From: Archivesica marissinica
Taxonomy: Eukaryota > Mollusca > Bivalvia > Venerida > Vesicomyidae
Direction: 5' to 3'
Assembly (NCBI GenBank): GCA_014843695.1
Contig: CM026390.1
Location: 95,709,708-95,773,707, forward strand
Length of the DNA stretch: 64,000 nucleotides
Shown here: piece after piece, positions 61,501 to 64,000 of the stretch
Numbering within the stretch: the stretch's first letter is position 1
How the letters are laid out: each line of letters begins with the position of its first letter
Notes under the pieces: generated by a model
What the model was told of the DNA's origin: nothing
Seen by the model: the letters and a program-made list of their open reading frames with translations, nothing else
Databases searched by the model: none
Program-made: the position numbers and the translations under genes

Positions 61501-63755
61501 CCTCTACAACATATCTATACTTACATCCCTCTACAACATATCTATACGTACATCCTCTACAACATATCTATACTTACATCCTCTACAACACATCTATACT
61601 TACATCCCTCTACAACATATCTATACTTACATCCCTCTACAACATATCTATACTTACATCCTCTACAACATATCTATACTTACATCCCTCTACAACATAT
61701 CTATACTTACATCCTCTACAACATATCTATACTTACATCCCTCTACAACATATCTATACTTACATCCCTCTACAACATATCTATACTTACATCCTCTACA
61801 ACATATCTATACTTACATCCTCTACAACACATCTATACTTACACCCCTCTACAACATATCTATACTTACATCCCTCTACAACATATCTATACATACATCC
61901 TCTACAACATATCTATACTTACATCCCTCTACAACATATATATACTTACATCCTTCTAATGTTTTCTCATACTTGAGTGCACTCCTGGGCCCCTCCCCTG
62001 CCAGGTTGATGGCCTGTACACTGATGGAATATTCCGTGTAGATATGTAGATTATCCAGGATAACCCTTGTTTCGCGGTTTGTTACCTGCTTGGCAGTGTT
62101 ATCAGAATCAGTTCTACGCCAGTAGGACACCTGATGCAAGGAAAGGCGAACATCATTTAAATAGAAATCCTTAAAACACATCCAATGGTCTCAGCCCATA
62201 TTACTTATGTTATGTTATATTTCAGGTTTTACGCCTGCATCAGCACCATTTTGGGCTATATCGCCGGCGGGCAGTTTACCTAACAACAACTTTCCTGGGC
62301 AGGCTCCAGCGGTTAACCAGTACTTGGGTGCACCAACCTCCATAAGAAACTGCCAACTTTTTCATATAAATGAGACACGGCCTGAGCGGGGCTTGAACCC
62401 GTGACCATCAGTGATGATAGGTTACAGTGGTATACAAGTCAGCGACCTTAACCATTCGACCACGGAGGCGGACCCCATATTACTTACTTTCTTCTAATAT
62501 CTGTGAGTGAGTGAGTGAGTGAGTGAGTGAGTGAGTATGAGTGAGTTAGTATTTGGTTTAGCGGCGCATCAGCACAGTTCAGGCTATATCGCGCCAGGTT
62601 AAGTATATTGTATACAAGATATCTACAATTAAAAATATTATGTAGATAACATACTGTATGTTGTAATGACGAAAGGTCAATTGCAACAAAATTTATCAAG
62701 CTGTAAAAATGATAAAAAAAAGTCAGTTGTAAAACTTTACAATTTATGGAAAAGATGTGATCTAATATCTAGTTACCTGCTTGTAAACCATAAAAGTTAA
62801 CCTTGTGAAGGATGCTTGCTGAGTGAATTTGTACTATAGGTAATATAGTTTAATAGACAATTACACTCTTCTAATTAAGCCTGAAAGAGTGTGTGTGTTT
62901 TACGTTTATTTATCGTCACTAACGGTTGCCCATATGAGCGACGCCTCCTGAAGAGATTAGTCATTTTAGATTTTGGATGATAGTGCAATGATACAGACAG
63001 AGACCCATTCCAGAGTTTCCTCTGGTTCTATTGCATGCACAATGTAAAGCACTGACACGATACCTCGGTTTAAAGTTCCATCTGAAGGACTGTTAATTTT
63101 ATTATGGTCAGACGGGGATCGAACCTGCGACCCCTGGATTACCAGTCCAGCGTGTTACCACTGGACTACAGATCCGCTTGGAATAATATGGCATACACAA
63201 TTACACTCTTCTAATTAAGCCTGAAAGAGTGTGTGTGTTTTACGTTTATTTATCGTCGCTAACGGTTGCCCATATGAGCGACGCCTCCTGAAGAGATTAC
63301 GGGTAGTCATTTTAGATTTTTGGAGGATAGTGCATGATATAGACAGAGACCCATTCCAGAGTCTCCTCTAGTTCTTTTACGTGCACTGTGTAAAGCACCG
63401 ACATGCAACCTCGGTTTAACGTCTCATCTGAAAGACTGTTAATTGTATTATGGTCAGACGGGGGATCGAACCTGCGATCCCTGGATTACCAGTCCAGCGT
63501 GTTACCACTGGACTACAGATCCGCTTGGAATAATATGGCATAGAACAATGTATAGTGAAACAATATGCTGTATTGTTGTTTTATTGAAATGCTCTCAGCA
63601 GTTCCACGTTTTATTGACTGACGTTATGTCTACTCTCACCCTGTATCCAGACAGATCTCCATTTTGTGTATCCAAGGGTGGTGGTTGCCAGGAAACCTGT
63701 ATCTCTGTAGAATTCAGTGGTCTTGTCTGGACATTGACTGGAGGAGCAGTAGGTG
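49365..63755 (-). CDS. sdk: Sidekick (SDK) cell-adhesion receptor homologue, C-terminal part, 8 exons, partial
   Basis: Minus-strand join of 63755-63640, 62130-61950, 59570-59436, 57647-57492, 54750-54619, 52467-52288, 51863-51738 and 49516-49365. All introns are GT-AG and all phases agree. Six exons form three fibronectin type III domains, each split by one intron, with domain borders at phase 1. Next come a transmembrane exon with [20 protein letters not shown] and a cytoplasmic exon with [11 protein letters not shown]. From family knowledge, sidekicks are immunoglobulin/FN3 homophilic adhesion proteins with a F(Y/H)xEWWFL transmembrane start and a conserved DNGGFAALE-type cytoplasmic motif. 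Ig domains and earlier FN3 domains lie beyond the right edge. The rest of the cytoplasmic tail, with its usual PDZ-binding end, is not found. Confidence 0.87.
49735..49895. repeat. 23-bp minisatellite, 7 copies
   Basis: Unit agtctacctgagtcatctca plus cat, nearly perfect. Lies in the SDK intron. Confidence 0.95.
49935..50745. repeat. 55-bp minisatellite, about 14 copies
   Basis: Unit core gaaatgatggtctaagacct with gtatatgatggtctaagtcc. It shares tcataatgaa with the splice-site array next to it (50870-51720), so the two may be related. Confidence 0.9.
50760..50868 (-). mobile_element. SINE family D fragment
   Basis: Contains the tail gattgcgaagcaagttctaa and part of the body (ccggagtacccggagaaaac in + orientation). 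It is embedded between two arrays. Confidence 0.7.
50870..51725 (-). repeat. 39-43 bp array of duplicated SDK 5' splice sites
   Basis: Each full unit on the minus strand carries ctaaacatg|gtaagcacac, almost identical to the end of the SDK transmembrane exon and its donor, ctaaacacg|gtaagcacac at 51738/51737. About a dozen copies keep GTAAGCAC; shorter units have atg|gtacac. The array lies immediately downstream of the real donor. Confidence 0.9.
51653..51716 (-). mobile_element. SINE family D head fragment inside the splice-site array
   Basis: Minus strand: ctgtccgattagcgcagtgg, then gctcgcttctcaccaatgca and a B-box part, only about 60 bp long, inserted in the last unit before the true exon end. 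Confidence 0.75.
51738..51863 (-). CDS. sdk: SDK transmembrane exon
   Basis: Acceptor tttgtttgcag; donor cacg|gtaagc. Encodes a short extracellular stalk, [20 protein letters not shown] plus VVISLLCLV (about 24 hydrophobic residues) and a basic stop-transfer SRNTKH. First bases ct complete Ala with the preceding exon. The EWWFL start is the strongest sidekick marker in the window. Confidence 0.9.
51864..52287. other. SDK intron with dispersed-repeat copy
   Basis: AT-rich; 52026-52155 is a diverged copy of 48862-48995. Confidence 0.6.
52288..52467 (-). CDS. sdk: SDK exon, second half of the last FN3 domain
   Basis: Acceptor cttttttcttgaag; donor attag|gtaaga. Encodes [18 protein letters not shown], the F-strand Y-x-(L/V)-x-V-x-A-x-N pattern of FN3, then the linker to the membrane. 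Enters and leaves at phase 1. Confidence 0.85.
52560..52695. repeat. Short tandem repeat, about 4 copies
   Basis: Core ccttaaacatctccatagta alternating with ccataaacgtctctgaagta; lies in the SDK intron. Confidence 0.85.
52696..53235. other. SDK intron, unique AT-rich
   Basis: No feature recognised. Confidence 0.5.
53236..54052. mobile_element. Non-autonomous pogo/Tigger-like DNA transposon, about 815 bp
   Basis: Left end tacagtggaacctctctaaa and right end (reverse complement) tactgtcaatacctcccaaa both continue into aaccggac, and several internal copies of gagaggttccggtttccgg follow. Imperfect terminal inverted repeats with a TA target fit pogo-like elements. No transposase frame remains. 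Confidence 0.65.
54053..54400. other. SDK intron, unique
   Basis: No feature recognised. Confidence 0.5.
54404..54569 (-). mobile_element. SINE family A, 5'-truncated
   Basis: Tail and body (cgggttttacgcctgcatca, gcagtttaccta in + orientation) are present; the tRNA-like head is missing. Confidence 0.8.
54619..54750 (-). CDS. sdk: SDK exon, first half of the last FN3 domain
   Basis: Acceptor gacatttgtgcag; donor aagctg|gtaagg. Encodes [10 protein letters not shown] and [20 protein letters not shown], the FN3 A strand, B-strand Trp and C strand Tyr. Enters and leaves at phase 1. Confidence 0.85.
54910..55245. repeat. About 57-bp minisatellite, 5-6 copies
   Basis: Unit core acttactatatgaccatagg with gttgtgtcttgtgcctgtga. 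On the minus strand each unit holds tagtaagtaatg, a donor-like string, but it does not match a neighbouring exon end. Confidence 0.9.
55387..55587. mobile_element. 201-bp MITE with perfect 20+ bp inverted ends
   Basis: Ends tacagtctacatccgttatg and cataacggatgtagactgta are exact inverted repeats bordered by TA. Motif cgacataaccga recurs inside. Likely a non-autonomous pogo-like element. Confidence 0.85.
55753..55985 (+). mobile_element. SINE family B
   Basis: Head gatctgtagtccagtggtaa, B box gttcgatctcc, body to gcactatcctccaccaat. 3' part differs from the other copies. Confidence 0.8.
56050..57345. repeat. 53-bp minisatellite with a palindrome in each unit, about 24 copies
   Basis: Unit core cacatagcagctaaccctag; each full unit also holds acaatagatctattgt, a perfect 16-bp palindrome. 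Variants atatatct break the palindrome in part of the units. Confidence 0.95.
57492..57647 (-). CDS. sdk: SDK exon, second half of the penultimate FN3 domain
   Basis: Acceptor tgcacatacag; donor caaatag|gtatgt. Encodes [20 protein letters not shown], with the FN3 F-strand Tyr and G-rich FG loop. Enters and leaves at phase 1. Its acceptor is duplicated just upstream. Confidence 0.85.
57622..57759 (-). repeat. 69-bp tandem duplication of an SDK acceptor
   Basis: The segment from atcaatattgccaactgttg through the acceptor cacatacag and about 40 bases of intron occurs twice. The second acceptor would start the exon at 57716; 69 is divisible by 3, but the frame from there meets TGA before the true acceptor. 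Confidence 0.9.
57808..58046 (-). mobile_element. Chimeric SINE (family A head, family B tail)
   Basis: Minus-strand head and body are family A (aacctatcatcactgatggt, gcagtatcttacggatgtcc), but the tail, in + orientation gtcgctgccggttgcccatt, is that of family B. Confidence 0.7.
58143..58209 (-). mobile_element. SINE family A head fragment
   Basis: Contains gtataccactgtaacctatc and gatggtcaagggtttgagcc on the minus strand; about 65 bp only. Confidence 0.6.
58210..58465. other. SDK intron, unique
   Basis: No feature recognised. Confidence 0.5.
58466..58688 (-). mobile_element. SINE family C
   Basis: Minus strand: head gtcgtgatagcgcagtggat, body aaggcatttaaattccatg, tail ending in ttcgcaatcgagctaaata. 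Confidence 0.85.
58813..59085 (+). mobile_element. SINE family B, full length
   Basis: Head gatctgtagtccagtggtaa, B box aggtttgatccc, body gactctggaatgggtctctg, and tail catatgggcaatcagtagcg ending in aataaacgtaaacac. Confidence 0.85.
59086..59435. other. SDK intron, unique
   Basis: No feature recognised apart from an A-run at 59369-59379. Confidence 0.5.
59436..59570 (-). CDS. sdk: SDK exon, first half of the penultimate FN3 domain
   Basis: Acceptor atctaactttcag; donor cagcag|gtttgt. Encodes [16 protein letters not shown] A/B strands (first codon shared with the previous exon) and [20 protein letters not shown], the FN3 Trp, PNG turn and C-strand Tyr. Enters and leaves at phase 1. Confidence 0.87.
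59580..59670. repeat. (GATA)n/(GGTA)n microsatellite
   Basis: tagatagatagataggtagg extends into a long taggtagg tract, 10 bases from the SDK exon. Confidence 0.95.
59848..60066. repeat. Repeat of cctctaaaacacaactatac type
   Basis: About 50-bp units made of two 24-27 bp halves. Related to the array beyond the SINE at 60064-60184. Confidence 0.85.
60064..60184 (-). mobile_element. SINE family D, 3'-truncated, within an array
   Basis: Minus strand: gctgtccgattagcgcagtg, B box cccgggttcgatcc, ending after ggttgccagattggacaggt. It splits the 59848-61945 array. Confidence 0.8.
60205..61945 (-). repeat. 25-27 bp array of duplicated SDK 5' splice sites
   Basis: Units in + orientation end in tatacttacatcc; on the minus strand this is ggatgtaagtata, the same as the end of the SDK exon at 61950 and its donor (ggat|gtaagtata). 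The right half has cctctacaacatatctatac units; the left half has cccctataaaacacaactat units with ggtgtaagtat. Roughly 65 units. Confidence 0.9.
61950..62130 (-). CDS. sdk: SDK exon, second half of the third-last FN3 domain
   Basis: Acceptor tttccttgcatcag; donor aaggat|gtaagt. Encodes [11 protein letters not shown] and [20 protein letters not shown], classic FN3 F/G strands. Enters at phase 0 and leaves at phase 1. An array of donor copies begins right after it. Confidence 0.88.
62208..62473 (-). mobile_element. SINE family A, full length with 13-bp target duplication
   Basis: Same structure as 23319-23591. Flanked by the direct repeat cccatattactta at 62195-62207 and 62474-62486. Confidence 0.92.
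62500..62605. repeat. (GTGA)n microsatellite and SINE-tail fragment
   Basis: gtgagtgagtgagtgagtga is followed by gcggcgcatcagcacagttc and ggctatatcgcgcc, which resemble the family A SINE tail. Confidence 0.75.
62606..62856. other. SDK intron, unique
   Basis: No feature recognised. Confidence 0.5.
62857..63542 (-). mobile_element. Tandem duplication of a family B SINE (two copies, 340-357 bp period)
   Basis: Copies at 62894-63177 and 63233-63532 lie in the same orientation. Flanking sequence acaattacactcttctaatt occurs before both and cttggaataatatggcata after both, so a whole SINE-plus-flank segment was duplicated. Differences between copies are scattered point changes and small indels. Confidence 0.85.
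63640..63755 (-). CDS. sdk: SDK exon, first half of the third-last FN3 domain
   Basis: Acceptor gtgtttatag; donor acagg|gtgaga. Encodes APTAPP then [20 protein letters not shown] and NGDLSGYR, the FN3 A/B/C strands. Enters at phase 1, leaves at phase 0, so the next exon continues GYR-VSYW. Confidence 0.88.
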
Positions 63756-63799
63756 CTATAAACACACACAGTATATTATATCATTTATTCTTCATCATA

Positions 63800-64000
63800 A
63801 ATACGTTTTTATATAATATAGGTTTGTCAAACCCGTCCCAGCCTCTCCCATAAACACAGTAACAAGTAGGTATGATATACCCGTCCCAGCCTCTCCCATA
63901 AACACAGTAACAAGTAGGTTTGTCAAACCCGTCCCAGCCTCTCCCATAAACACAGTAACAAGTAGGTGTGATATACCCGTCACAGCCTCTCCCATAAACA
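63800..64000. repeat. 48-bp minisatellite, about 4 copies, running off the edge
   Basis: Unit core ccgtcccagcctctcccata with aacacagtaacaagtagg. Lies in the SDK intron. Confidence 0.9.

Overview
This is animal nuclear DNA: introns with GT-AG borders, several families of tRNA-derived SINEs, short terminal-inverted-repeat transposons, and a very heavy load of minisatellites. The protein families (a folliculin-interacting protein and a sidekick-type adhesion receptor) and the SINE content suggest a marine invertebrate, most likely a mollusc. That placement is inference; no sequence search was possible.

Layout. Positions 1127-13690 (+ strand) hold the C-terminal part of a folliculin-interacting protein (FNIP) gene as eight exons with matching phases, ending at a stop at 13688-13690. 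Its introns and 3' side carry arrays with 41, 17, 17, about 33, 38, 44 and 22-25 bp units. From about 13.7 to 42.2 kb there is a gene desert of arrays, AT-rich unique sequence and small transposons. A C-terminal C3HC4 RING exon lies at 42262-42438 (- strand). From 49365 to 63755 (- strand) eight exons with matching phases encode the last three fibronectin type III domains, the transmembrane helix and part of the cytoplasmic tail of a sidekick (SDK) homologue; its N-terminal part lies beyond the window. FNIP and SDK are convergent. A 1000-N assembly gap sits at 45955-46954 between two unrelated arrays.

The dominant feature is tandem repetition: by rough addition about half of the non-N sequence lies in some thirty-five minisatellite arrays, nearly all with unrelated units of 17-58 bp. 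Several grew out of functional sequence. Two arrays in SDK are multiplied copies of the adjacent exon's 5' splice site, so each unit carries a decoy donor, and the nearest decoy in both cases is in frame (+37 codons and +9 codons). One array lies between the A and B boxes of a SINE, and two others are joined to or derived from the same SINE family.

No prokaryotic, viral or CRISPR features are present. The two main genes are not obviously linked in function: FNIP acts with folliculin in nutrient and mTORC1/AMPK signalling, and sidekick is a homophilic adhesion receptor. The RING exon is either the last exon of a neighbouring ubiquitin ligase gene or an unusual 3' end of the sidekick gene.
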